From NCBI GenBank assembly GCA_900549625.1, contig URPE01000019.1, positions 1 to 23,570 of the forward strand: DNA of 23,570 nucleotides, given 5' to 3'. The translations under genes and the position numbers were made by a program. Source of the stretch: an uncultured Mycoplasmatota bacterium. Its GTDB lineage: Bacteria; Bacillota_I; Bacilli_A; RF39; UBA660. Of the stretch, positions 7,861 to 14,993 are shown piece by piece. Every line of letters begins with the position of its first letter. Positions within the stretch are counted from its first letter, which is position 1. The notes below the pieces were generated by a model, which had not been told where the DNA came from, ran no database searches, and saw only the letters and a list, made by a program, of their open reading frames with translations.

Positions 7861-8463
7861 TTATCTGTTATAGAATTCAACGATAAGTGATTCATTAATT
7901 TCTGGATTAAGTTCACTTCTATCTGGGATTCTTACATAAGTACCAGACATTTTCTTTTTGTCAAATTCAACAAATGCTTTAGTACTAGTAACAGCCTCTA
8001 AACTTGCAAGGATTTGTGGATGTGATAAAGATTGTTCTTTAACAGCAATTACGTCTTTAGGTTTGCAAGTATATGATGGAATATCAACTTTGCGACCATT
8101 TACAGTAATATGACCATGGTTTACAAGTTGTCTTGCACCACGACGAGTAGTAGATAATCCCATACGATAAACTAAGTTATCTAAACGACTTTCTAGTAAA
8201 ACTAATAAGTTTTCACCAGCAATACCTTTCATTTTTGAAGCTTTTTCAAAAACTTTATGGAATTGTTTTTCGTTTAATCCATACATGAAACGAACTTTTT
8301 GTTTTTCTTGTAATTGGACACCATATTCACTTAGCTTTTTACGTCTATCACTACCATGGGCACCAGGTGCATAAGGACGACGAGCAAGGTCTTTTCCATT
8401 TTCTAAAGTAGAGAAGTTTAGTCGACGTGATTTTTTAAATTGAGGACCAGTGTATCTTGCCAT
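7861..8463 (-). CDS. rpsD: 30S ribosomal protein S4
   Basis: Primary 16S rRNA binder that nucleates assembly of the 30S body; 200 residues, the family length in Bacilli. It begins MARYTGP and contains the N-terminal S4 region (about 1-90) and the S4 RNA-binding domain (about 93-155) with LVYRMGLSTTRRGARQLVNH and GHITVNG. It lacks the zinc-binding cysteines of some S4 proteins. The start ATG 8463 has AAAGGAG 7 bases upstream. It is monocistronic, as in Bacillus, with a strong promoter, a structured leader and a terminator. The leader suggests feedback control by S4 itself. Confidence 0.97.
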   Translation of the reverse strand: MARYTGPQFKKSRRLNFSTLENGKDLARRPYAPGAHGSDRRKKLSEYGVQLQEKQKVRFMYGLNEKQFHKVFEKASKMKGIAGENLLVLLESRLDNLVYRMGLSTTRRGARQLVNHGHITVNGRKVDIPSYTCKPKDVIAVKEQSLSHPQILASLEAVTSTKAFVEFDKKKMSGTYVRIPDRSELNPEINESLIVEFYNR

Positions 8464-8469
8464 AAATAT

Positions 8470-8617
8470 TCTCCTTTCTTTTTATTTCTTATAAAAGTTA
8501 TTGAATTACTTAGCATTTAGGGAGTAATTATAAACATTTTCTGTTGGCAGAACATACTCATGAACTTAGTTAATTACACGTTAAAGCCTAATAATTCGCT
8601 GCCTAACTTCGATAAGC
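8470..8617 (-). promoter_or_regulatory. Structured rpsD leader, probable S4 autoregulatory element
   Basis: The rpsD transcript starts near 8617 and leaves about 150 bases untranslated. On the minus strand GTTAGGCAG (8599-8607) pairs with CTGCCAAC (8543-8550) with one bulged A, and AATTACT/AGTAATT (8523-8529 with 8504-8510) forms a second hairpin close to the ribosome site. Firmicutes rpsD genes are known to carry leaders that bind S4 and stop translation. This one fits by position, size and two-helix design; I could not check it against the family alignment. Confidence 0.55.
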
Positions 8618-8623
8618 AATAGT

Positions 8624-8652
8624 ATTGTACTAAAATACTTAGATAAAGTCAA
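8624..8652 (-). promoter_or_regulatory. Promoter of rpsD
   Basis: On the minus strand, TTGACT (8647-8652) and TACAAT (8624-8629) with a 17-base spacer, near consensus as expected for a ribosomal protein gene. Confidence 0.75.
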
Positions 8653-8919
8653 ATATTTAGCGATATTTTATTAAGCATTTTGTTAAATTTTGTTAAAATT
8701 AGTGCTACGTAAGTTTATAAGATTATTATTTAATGTAAAAATTATATTTTTGATATTATAGCGATAATAGATATCAATGAGATTTGAAAAAGATGACTCC
8801 AGTTCAATCCCAAAACCATCTTCCTACAATTGTTTTCTAAAACTCCAATTTTTTATTTAGTCTTTGACATTTATTTCTTGCTGTATTTTAGTCTTAATCT
8901 TTTTTTCAAAATCAAGTAA
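8653..8919. other. Intergenic stretch, nothing assigned
   Basis: AT-rich, without a credible reading frame. A 6-base pairing AAGATG/CATCTT around 8789-8822 encloses a 21-base loop and has no T run. No clear terminator of the upstream minus-strand gene was seen. Confidence 0.35.
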
Positions 8920-9588
8920 TTAATTTAATAAAGCAGTTTCAATATATGAATCTGTTTTATAATCATATACTTTTGTCCCTTTTATTTTGCGTATGCCATA
9001 GTGATTAGAGTTAGGAACTAAATCACCATTAACATAATTAAGAAAGAATAAATACTCTGTATTTTCTTCTTTATAGTTTAGTTTTCCATTTGAAGAATCT
9101 AATGAAAAACTATATTTCTCTAATTCTTCTTTTGTTAATGAGTATTTTGTCTTTTCACTTTCATCTAATGATTTTATGTAATCTTTAGCACTAAGTTTTC
9201 CGCCAATAGTTTTGATATTTAAAACATTAAAATCATTATATTTATGTGAGATAGAATTTTTATATACTTTAATTACATGGATATCCATGTTGGTGTATAT
9301 AAAAGCGTTTTCAATTACAGACTTTAATGAGGATGTATCTATTATTCCAGAAACAATTATGTTAGCATCATTTGTTAAAAATTCTAAATTTGGTTCATGG
9401 CCATAGAAGGGTTGAAATTCAATATTGATAATATTTTCTTTCTCATTATCTATATCTTCATAAACGTTTTGATTCATATTTATATTTTTATTACTATTAT
9501 CTTTTAAATTTAAATATGTAGTAATTTCTATGGTAACTAAGAATACTAAAAATATAGAAATTATTAATATAATTTTATTTTTCTTCAT
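8920..9588 (-). CDS. Membrane-anchored extracellular protein, unknown
   Basis: 222 residues. A lysine-rich start and one hydrophobic helix (about 5-26) are followed by an Asn-rich linker (30-50) and a soluble domain from about 55. That domain contains NIIVSGIIDTSS, a repeated IHVIKVYKNS strand and a C-terminal region with EYLFFLNYVNG. The overall pattern (anchor plus a small beta-rich domain with 'V.G.I...T...V.K.YK') resembles short surface or lipoprotein-like proteins of Bacillota, but no named family is recognised and the lipobox is absent. Upstream there is no strong ribosome site. The gene sits at the left edge of the accessory segment and its base composition is as AT-rich as its neighbours. 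Confidence 0.65.
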   Translation of the reverse strand: MKKNKIILIISIFLVFLVTIEITTYLNLKDNSNKNINMNQNVYEDIDNEKENIINIEFQPFYGHEPNLEFLTNDANIIVSGIIDTSSLKSVIENAFIYTNMDIHVIKVYKNSISHKYNDFNVLNIKTIGGKLSAKDYIKSLDESEKTKYSLTKEELEKYSFSLDSSNGKLNYKEENTEYLFFLNYVNGDLVPNSNHYGIRKIKGTKVYDYKTDSYIETALLN

Positions 9589-9632
9589 TATTTTAAACCA
9601 TCTTTTCTTTTATAAATATTATATAGAAGTTA

Positions 9633-9997
9633 TTTCTTATAATAAATCTATCATGTTAATAGCTTTTGTTCAATTAAAATTTACTTTTCATTAATTAAAT
9701 CGTATAAAGAATAATCGTGTACGGTAGAATCATTAAATACCTTTTGGAAATCTCTGGTGCTCGTAACTCCTAAAAAGTAAGTAATATTATTTAATATACT
9801 TAAGTATAATTTATTGTTATGGTATTTTTTTCTTAATTCATTAAATGAGTTATCACTTACTAATAAACTGCCAATTATAATAAGTTTTTTATCAAAAATG
9901 CACATGTTACTAGAGTATAATTTGTTAATATTAATGTTTGGCAATACTATATGTATGCTTTCATAAGCAAATTCTTGATGATTCTCATTATTAAGTA
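9633..9997. repeat. Direct repeat copy 1 (365 bases)
   Basis: Identical to 11082-11446 except for 13 substitutions and no gaps (about 96%), at a constant offset of 1449. From 9669 to about 9840 the two are identical. It covers 48 bases of 3' flank plus the 3' two thirds of the gene whose intact version is at 11130-11567. Left of 9633 and right of 9997 similarity stops abruptly. Confidence 0.92.
9681..9997 (-). pseudogene. Decapitated copy of the 145-residue gene at 11130
   Basis: The open frame matches residues from about 41 to 145 of the intact gene at near identity, ending at the same stop with the same 3' flank. Reading upstream, homology stops at 9997 and an in-frame TAA follows within about 20 bases; there is no ATG in the matching frame and only a TTG at 9944. 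The first 40 or so residues, the ribosome site and the promoter are missing. Hence it is a 5'-truncated relic, although the frame has stayed open, which suggests recent origin or selection on the tail. Confidence 0.75.
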
Positions 9998-10016
9998 ATG
10001 TTTTATAATTATTTTA

Positions 10017-10045
10017 TTTGTAAATTATTTGCAAATATTTGCAAA
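10017..10045. promoter_or_regulatory. Three iterated TTTGYAAA palindromes (operator-like)
   Basis: TTTGTAAA at 10017-10024, TTTGCAAA at 10028-10035 and TTTGCAAA at 10038-10045 stand 11 and 10 bases apart, one helical turn, so all face the same side of the DNA. The last ends just before the -35 of the gene at 10098. This is the layout of a cooperative regulator site; the binding protein is unknown. Confidence 0.5.
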
Positions 10046-10049
10046 AGAC

Positions 10050-10078
10050 ATTACAAATATTAAATTATAGTGTATAAT
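10050..10078 (+). promoter_or_regulatory. Promoter of the lone gene at 10098
   Basis: TATAAT at 10073-10078 is perfect. The -35 is weak: ATTACA at 10050-10055 with spacer 17, or TTACAA with 16. A weak -35 next to an operator array fits an activated promoter. Confidence 0.55.
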
Positions 10079-10097
10079 TAATGCGAGAGGTGAGAAA

Positions 10098-10811
10098 ATG
10101 GGTGTTTTAAATAAAAAAATTACTATAAGCAAACAAGCGTTTGAAAAAAGATGGGGTATGCCAATGAGTCATTCATTACAAGATGCTTTTAATGATATAC
10201 TTTCAAATTTTTCAGAAACTAAAATTGATAGTAATTATTCTTCTGAAATGAATCAATTTTTAAAAAATGATAATGGAGATATTTATTATTTTGATAATTT
10301 TAAATACGTTTTCCCTAGAATAATTGCTAATAAAAATGATGTTAGAGTTTTAAACAATAGTAGAGGTACAGATAAATTTTGTTGTGTAAAATATAATGGA
10401 CAATCTATAGTAGTAGAGGATTATGATCTATCACAAAAATCTGCTAAGATTTCTAATTATTTTATAACAGATGAAACAAGAGAATTTATTGCAAATGAAT
10501 TTTTAAAAGGAGATTTTGGAGAATTTTTGCTTCAAGTATCTGGAAATAATATTGAGTATATAAAAAAATTGTATTTAGGAAGCAATATTACTATCAAACA
10601 AGAAAATGAAAATTTGGTAAGTTATGATATTAATGGTAATGTTATTGATAGTGTTTCAGTTACTGAAGGATGGCATCCTTCTAGTGAAAAAGAAAATTAT
10701 TTACAAGACCAATCATTTTATAGCAAACTAGAATCGAAAGTTAATTATTATGCTTTATTAGATAGTACATATTCATTAACTCAAGGTTCAGTTGGTAGTC
10801 CAAGAAGATAA
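10098..10811 (+). CDS. Unknown soluble protein between direct repeats
   Basis: 237 residues, no signal peptide or membrane helix, so probably cytosolic. I recognise no family. Visible features: a basic start (NKKITISKQAFEKRWGMP), a stretch rich in Asp/Asn/Tyr, an isolated CC pair near residue 95 (KFCCVKYNG), SNYFITDETREFI in the middle, GWHPSSEKENY near 196-206 and an SPRR tail. Start ATG 10098 has an AGAGGTG ribosome site. It has its own promoter, an array of TTTGYAAA sites and a terminator, and is bracketed by two 365-base direct repeats. That makes it the likely cargo of a duplicated or integrated segment; a selfish, toxin-like or host-benefit role cannot be told apart. Confidence 0.7.
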   Translation: MGVLNKKITISKQAFEKRWGMPMSHSLQDAFNDILSNFSETKIDSNYSSEMNQFLKNDNGDIYYFDNFKYVFPRIIANKNDVRVLNNSRGTDKFCCVKYNGQSIVVEDYDLSQKSAKISNYFITDETREFIANEFLKGDFGEFLLQVSGNNIEYIKKLYLGSNITIKQENENLVSYDINGNVIDSVSVTEGWHPSSEKENYLQDQSFYSKLESKVNYYALLDSTYSLTQGSVGSPRR

Positions 10812-10819
10812 TTAATAAT

Positions 10820-10846
10820 GAAATGGTATTCCCATTTCTTTTTGTT
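10820..10846 (+). terminator. Terminator of the gene at 10098
   Basis: Seven-pair stem GAAATGG (10820-10826) with CCATTTC (10832-10838), a 5-base loop, then TTTTTGTTTT. Confidence 0.85.
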
Positions 10847-11009
10847 TTGCACTATGTATATGTGACTGAAGAGTAATGAAATTGTGTGCTAAAAGTGCTG
10901 ATAAGAAAAAGGTTTATTTTATACAAAATAGAATTTTCAATAGATAGAATGCTTGACAAGAAAAGTGTGAAAGAATATTTTGCCTGTAAGCAAATTGAAA
11001 AATCAATTA
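10847..11009. other. Gene-poor stretch, possible gene remnants
   Basis: Two short overlapping frames can be read on the plus strand: ATG 10878 to TAG 10943 (KLCAKSADKKKVYF...) and ATG 10949 to TAA 11023 (LDKKSVKEYFACKQ...). Neither has a ribosome site. Together they look like one small protein broken by a frame change, but I cannot name it. Confidence 0.3.
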
Positions 11010-11053
11010 AAAGACTACATTAAAGATTGTTAACAATGTTTCTTATAGTCTTT
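11010..11053. repeat. 44-base imperfect palindrome
   Basis: Two 22-base arms meet at 11031/11032 without a loop; 18 of 22 positions pair. The outer 8 (AAAGACTA/TAGTCTTT) and the central ATTGTTAACAAT are perfect. On the minus strand it is followed by TTTTAATTGATTTTT, so it may act as terminator of the gene at 11130; the absence of a loop also fits a protein-binding or recombination site. Confidence 0.6.
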
Positions 11054-11081
11054 ATAACTTAGAAAAACTTGTGAGTTGCAT

Positions 11082-11446
11082 TTTCTTATAATAAATCTAT
11101 CATGTTAATAGCTTTTATTCAATTAAAATTTACTTTTCATTAATTAAATCGTATAAAGAATAATCGTGTACGGTAGAATCATTAAATACCTTTTGGAAAT
11201 CTCTGGTGCTCGTAACTCCTAAAAAGTAAGTAATATTATTTAATATACTTAAGTATAATTTATTGTTATGGTATTTTTTTCTTAATTCAGTGAACGAGTT
11301 ATCACTTACTAATAAACTGCCAATTATAATAAGTTTTTTATCAAAAATACACATGTTACTAGAGTATAAATCGTTAATATTAATATTTGACAATACTATA
11401 TGTATACTTTCATAAGCAAATTCTTGATGTTTCTCACTATCAAGTA
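11082..11446. repeat. Direct repeat copy 2 (365 bases)
   Basis: Partner of 9633-9997. It lies within the intact gene at 11130-11567 and its 48-base 3' flank. Its right end (11446) is inside the coding region; its left end (11082) is 28 bases from the 44-base palindrome. Confidence 0.92.
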
Positions 11447-11567
11447 TATGAAATTTAAGAATTGTTTTTTTAGTGTTATAAATGTTTTTTTCATCAAAAC
11501 TTATAAATATAGTATTTATTTTATTAGTAAGAGCCATTAATCTAGACTCAGTTTGTTCATATGTCAT
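11130..11567 (-). CDS. Unknown 145-residue soluble protein
   Basis: Complete version of the gene duplicated in part at 9681. Start ATG 11567 has AAGGAG 5 bases upstream. No membrane segment and no known motif; the N-terminal 40 residues are lysine/threonine-rich with a strand-like INTIFISFDEK, followed by HIVLSNININDLYSS, CIFDKKLIIIGSLLVSD and a polar C-terminus. The alternation of strands and helices suggests a compact alpha/beta fold; I do not recognise the family. A TTTACA-16-TAAAAT promoter may lie just upstream on the minus strand (about 11584-11612). It is divergent from the DUF4234 gene. Confidence 0.65.
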   Translation of the reverse strand: MTYEQTESRLMALTNKINTIFISFDEKNIYNTKKTILKFHILDSEKHQEFAYESIHIVLSNININDLYSSNMCIFDKKLIIIGSLLVSDNSFTELRKKYHNNKLYLSILNNITYFLGVTSTRDFQKVFNDSTVHDYSLYDLINEK

Positions 11568-11704
11568 AAAATCTCCTTTTTAAAGTATTTTATAGATAAT
11601 TTTTGTATTGTAAAGTAGTTCGACAAAATAAGATAGAATTAGTTATTTTTAGACTATTTTTTTATGATAGATAATGATATACTTAAAGTGAAAGGAAGAG
11701 AGTT

Positions 11705-12157
11705 ATGAGTAAGTTTTGTCGAAATTGTGGAGTAGCGTTAGAAGAAAATGCTAATTTTTGTCCATCTTGTGGAACAACACAAGAAAATACTATTAAAAGA
11801 GGTTCAGTTACTAAAAGAGATATTGCTGTAAATATTATTCTTACGGTAATTACATGTGGTATATATGGTCTTTTTTGGTTTGCTGTGTTAACTAATGAAT
11901 CAAATAGTATAGCAAGTGAAAGTGAGAAAAGTGCTAGTGGAGGTCTTGCTATTATCTATACCATTATAACTTGTGGTATTTACGCAATTTACTGGAATTA
12001 CAAAATGGGTAAAAAACTTTATAGTGCAGGTAAAATCTATGGTAAAGATATTTCTGATAATTCAGTATTATATATAGTTTTAGCTATATTTGGTCTTGGT
12101 ATAGTAAATTACTGCTTAATGCAAAGTGACTTAAATCGATTTGCAAATGAAAATTAA
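11705..12157 (+). CDS. Zinc-ribbon DUF4234 membrane protein
   Basis: 150 residues. A zinc ribbon of two CxxC knuckles opens the protein (C5, C8, C19, C22), then three hydrophobic segments follow (about 38-58, 77-97 and 122-140). The paired ITCGIYGLFWF and ITCGIYAIYWNYK are the signature repeats of DUF4234, a family of small bacterial membrane proteins of unknown role, often topped by a zinc ribbon. Start ATG 11705 has GGAAGAGAG about 6 bases upstream. The last codons overlap the start of the DUF2752 gene, so the two are translationally coupled and probably work together in the membrane. Confidence 0.85.
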   Translation: MSKFCRNCGVALEENANFCPSCGTTQENTIKRGSVTKRDIAVNIILTVITCGIYGLFWFAVLTNESNSIASESEKSASGGLAIIYTIITCGIYAIYWNYKMGKKLYSAGKIYGKDISDNSVLYIVLAIFGLGIVNYCLMQSDLNRFANEN

Positions 12158-12515
12158 TTTTAAGAAAATAATGATACTTGTAATGGGTATCTTATTTCTT
12201 TTAATTTATAAATTTTTAAATGAACATTTTGGTATTGCCATATATTGTCCATTTTACCTTTTAACTGGTTTTTATTGCCCAGGATGTGGTATTACAAGAA
12301 TGCTATTTAGTATATTAAATGGTGATTTAGTAAAGGCCTTTTGGTATAATCCTTTAGTTTTTATTACTTTAATTTTTTTTATAATATATAAGATTATTTC
12401 TTTAAAAAGGACTATTTTAATTAAAGAAATGTCCTACTATATTTATATAGTTATCTTAATTATATATGGTGTTCTTAGAAATTTGCCAGTTTTAGTTAAT
12501 ACTATGCCCAAATAA
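12147..12515 (+). CDS. DUF2752 membrane protein
   Basis: 122 residues with three to four membrane helices. YCPGCGITRM (C44, C47) is the diagnostic motif of DUF2752, a family of small membrane proteins of unknown role. I take ATG 12147, which overlaps the DUF4234 gene by 11 bases; a TTG two codons earlier (12141) is possible. No ribosome site is visible, which fits coupling to termination of the upstream gene. Both CxxC-bearing partners lie at the membrane. Terminator follows. Confidence 0.85.
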   Translation: MKINFKKIMILVMGILFLLIYKFLNEHFGIAIYCPFYLLTGFYCPGCGITRMLFSILNGDLVKAFWYNPLVFITLIFFIIYKIISLKRTILIKEMSYYIYIVILIIYGVLRNLPVLVNTMPK

Positions 12516-12516
12516 T

Positions 12517-12552
12517 ATCCATACAAAAAGAGTAAAGCGTATGGATTTTTTA
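12517..12552 (+). terminator. Terminator of the DUF4234/DUF2752 pair
   Basis: Perfect 8-pair stem ATCCATAC (12517-12524) with GTATGGAT (12539-12546), a 14-base loop, then a T run. Confidence 0.75.
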
Positions 12553-12607
12553 ATAGTTGTATTTTATTTTATTATAAATTTAGGTATAATTTAGGTGGTG
12601 ATTTATT

Positions 12608-13675
12608 TTGATTCCAAATACTGTAAAAAATATATTAAAGAAAATAGAAAGTAATGGTTTTGAAGCCTATATAGTTGGGGGTTTTGTAAGAGACTTTTTA
12701 CTTTTACGTAATACAAATGATATTGATATTGCAACTAATGCAAGACCAAAAGACTTAATGCGTATTTTTGGTATACCTAAAAATGATTCTTTATATGGGT
12801 CTTATCATATGTTAATTAAGGGGTTAAATTTTGATATAACTACTTATAGGCGAGAAGGCGAATATGAAAATGGTAAACCAGTAAATGTTACTTATTCTAA
12901 TAGTTTATTAGAAGATGCTAAAAGAAGAGATTTTACTATTAATGCAATGTATATGAATAAAAATGAAGAATTAATAGATCTTTTAGATGGACGAAAAGAC
13001 TTAAAAAATAAAGTACTTAGAATGATTGGTAATCCAAGTGTTAGATTAAAGGAAGATCCTACCCGTATACTAAGAGCAGTTAGGTTTGCTTCAATGTATC
13101 ATTTAAAGTTAGAGAAAACACTTAAAACAGCTATTCAAAAAGAAAAGAAAAATATAAGTAATATTCCTATTAATAAAATAAGAAAAGAATTAGATGTTAT
13201 ATTACTTGCAAGTGGTTTTCCTATGCTAAAAAAATTAGGTCTTTTAAAAGAATTAGGAATTAACAATAATCATCTTGTTTATGTGGCTGATTTAGCTGGG
13301 TTATGGGCACAGATTGATACTGATTTAGACTATATTAAAGAAAAAGAATTAAAAAGAATGATAAAAAAGATTAGAAATATTATAAATTGTGGTACAATTA
13401 ATGTGCTCGTTTTATATCAAAATGGTTATTATACAACAAGAGTGGCTGCATCTATTATGCATTTTCCGATAAAAGTTTTAGAGAAAATGGAAAATAGTAT
13501 GATTATTAAAACACGTAAAGATATAGATATAAGTGTAGAAGAGATTAAAGAAATAAGTGGTCTTAATAAAGAAGATTTAGGTCTATTAATAATTGAAGTA
13601 GAGGAAAAGATATTACTTAAGAAATTAAATAATAATAGGGAAAGTATTGTTAAATATATAGAAGAAAGAAGGTAG
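12608..13675 (+). CDS. cca: CCA tRNA nucleotidyltransferase
   Basis: Adds or repairs the 3' CCA end of tRNAs; class II polymerase-beta fold, 355 residues. The head domain shows GGFVRD (24-29) and the catalytic pair NDIDIATNA (D38, D40), then the basic RREGEYENG loop, RRDFTINAM (106-114) and the nucleotide-reading RILRAVRFA (153-161). The body and tail are helical, without an HD domain. It is shorter than many CCA enzymes (about 400) but not truncated. Family members can be CCA-adding or poly(A) polymerases; the one tRNA here already encodes CCA, so repair would be its role for that tRNA. Start is TTG 12608 with AGGTGG 9 bases upstream; a TATAAT lies at 12585. It opens the cca-dnaD-nth run. 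Confidence 0.9.
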   Translation: MIPNTVKNILKKIESNGFEAYIVGGFVRDFLLLRNTNDIDIATNARPKDLMRIFGIPKNDSLYGSYHMLIKGLNFDITTYRREGEYENGKPVNVTYSNSLLEDAKRRDFTINAMYMNKNEELIDLLDGRKDLKNKVLRMIGNPSVRLKEDPTRILRAVRFASMYHLKLEKTLKTAIQKEKKNISNIPINKIRKELDVILLASGFPMLKKLGLLKELGINNNHLVYVADLAGLWAQIDTDLDYIKEKELKRMIKKIRNIINCGTINVLVLYQNGYYTTRVAASIMHFPIKVLEKMENSMIIKTRKDIDISVEEIKEISGLNKEDLGLLIIEVEEKILLKKLNNNRESIVKYIEERR

Positions 13676-13679
13676 TTTT

Positions 13680-14318
13680 ATGGTTAATTTAGAGTTTTTA
13701 ATGGAAAAACGTTTTACATTATCGGCTCATTTAATAGAAGTAGCGTTAGCTAAAAAACTATCTTTAACAGAATTTTTACTTTTAATGTATTTTGAAGATA
13801 CAAGTGATAAAACTTTTGATGTTAATACAATAACAAGTAATTTAAGTCTTAATGAAACGGAAGTATTAAATGCTTTTAATCATTTATTAGAACTTAATTT
13901 AATTAAACTTGATTCAAGTAAGGATAAGGCTAATAGAAGATGTGAGGTTATTAGTTTAGAACCAATGTATAATATTTTATTGGAAGAAAAAGAAAATGTT
14001 AGGAAAGAAGAAAATAAACAAAATATTTTTGATATGTTTCAACATGAATTAGGAAGAAACATATCACCGATGGAATATGAGATTATTAATGCTTGGCTTA
14101 GTAAGGGCTTTAGTGAAGAACTTGTTTGTGGAGCTTTAAAGGAAGCTGTCTATAATGGGGTTAGTTCTTTAAGATATATGGATAAAATTTTATATGAATG
14201 GCAAAAGAAAGGTTATAAGAAAATGAGTGATGTAGAAGAAGGCCTTAAAGAAAGAAGAAAGGCTAAAGAACAAAGTGTTGAACTTTTTGATTATAATTGG
14301 TTAGATGATGATGAATAA
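13680..14318 (+). CDS. dnaD: DnaD replication initiation protein
   Basis: Primosomal protein that, with DnaB and DnaI, loads the helicase at the origin and at restart sites in Bacilli. 212 residues. An N-terminal winged-helix region (about 1-95) is followed by the DnaD/DnaB_2 domain (about 115-190), ending in the family hallmark YEWQKKGYKK. An acidic tail (LDDDE) closes the protein. It starts 4 bases after cca stops and overlaps nth by 14 bases. The dnaD-nth pair facing ponA-recU is the classic Bacillus arrangement. Confidence 0.93.
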   Translation: MVNLEFLMEKRFTLSAHLIEVALAKKLSLTEFLLLMYFEDTSDKTFDVNTITSNLSLNETEVLNAFNHLLELNLIKLDSSKDKANRRCEVISLEPMYNILLEEKENVRKEENKQNIFDMFQHELGRNISPMEYEIINAWLSKGFSEELVCGALKEAVYNGVSSLRYMDKILYEWQKKGYKKMSDVEEGLKERRKAKEQSVELFDYNWLDDDE

Positions 14319-14931
14319 AGAAAAAGATATTTTATCTTATATGGATGAGTTGTATCCTGAGGCTACTTGTGAACTTAACTATACTTTTGATTATGAATTA
14401 TTAATTGCTACAGTTTTATCAGCTCAGTGTACTGATAAAAGAGTAAATGAAATTACCCATATATTATGGAATAAATATGATTTAGAAAGTCTTAGTAATG
14501 CTAGTAATAAAGAGATTGAAAAAATTGTTAGACCTCTTGGTTCTTATACAAAAAAGGCTTCTTATATTAAAGATATAGCTAAAAGAATAATAAGTGAGTG
14601 TAATGGGGTTGTGCCTAATGATCGCACGTATTTAGAAAGTTTACCTGGAGTAGGTCGAAAAACTTGTAATGTAGTTCTTGCAAATATTTATAATGTTCCA
14701 ACTATTGCGGTTGATACGCATGTAGAAAGGGTTTCTAAAAGACTTAGATTAAGTTATCAAAATGATTCAGTAGAAACTGTGGAAAGAAAATTGATGAAAA
14801 AGTTTCCTAAAGATAAATGGAATAGATTACATCATCAACTAGTTTTATTTGGACGTTATAAATGCAAGGCCAGAAAACCACTTTGTGATGATTGTAAGTT
14901 AAAATGTTATTGTAAATATAATAGTAAGTAA
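14305..14931 (+). CDS. nth: Endonuclease III (DNA glycosylase/AP lyase)
   Basis: Base-excision repair enzyme that removes oxidised pyrimidines and nicks abasic sites. 208 residues. The helix-hairpin-helix LPGVGRKTCNVV carries the catalytic Lys119, VDTHVERV the catalytic Asp137, and the C-terminal iron-sulfur loop C187-x6-C194-x2-C197-x5-C203 is intact, so all functional residues are there at nearly the E. coli numbering. Three ATG codons in a row (14305, 14308, 14311) begin the frame within the end of dnaD, and no ribosome site is clear; coupling to dnaD is likely, and the exact start is uncertain by two codons. Confidence 0.96.
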   Translation: MMMNKEKDILSYMDELYPEATCELNYTFDYELLIATVLSAQCTDKRVNEITHILWNKYDLESLSNASNKEIEKIVRPLGSYTKKASYIKDIAKRIISECNGVVPNDRTYLESLPGVGRKTCNVVLANIYNVPTIAVDTHVERVSKRLRLSYQNDSVETVERKLMKKFPKDKWNRLHHQLVLFGRYKCKARKPLCDDCKLKCYCKYNSK

Positions 14932-14934
14932 TAG

Positions 14935-14960
14935 GTATATAGTTTATATATACTTTTTTT
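14935..14960 (+). terminator. Terminator of cca-dnaD-nth
   Basis: Seven-pair GTATATA/TATATAC stem (14935-14941, 14947-14953), a 5-base loop, then seven T. Confidence 0.8.
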
Positions 14961-14966
14961 ATGCTC

Positions 14967-14993
14967 AAAAAAAAGAGTAACTAAAAGTTACTC
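14967..14993 (-). terminator. Terminator of recU-ponA
   Basis: Perfect 8-pair GAGTAACT/AGTTACTC stem (14975-14982, 14986-14993) with a 3-base loop, then eight T on the minus strand. The ponA stop is inside the hairpin. Confidence 0.85.

Noticed and set aside
8789..8825. tRNA-like piece with GTTCAATCC
   Set aside because: No acceptor or anticodon arm can be folded around it.
9681..9944. 87-residue frame starting at TTG as a separate functional gene
   Set aside because: It lines up with the C-terminal part of the intact gene at 11130 and has no ribosome site or promoter; homology continues upstream of the TTG to 9997. A truncated copy explains it.
10949..11023. 24-codon frame after the lone gene
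   Set aside because: No ribosome site and ends within the palindrome; kept only as a possible remnant.
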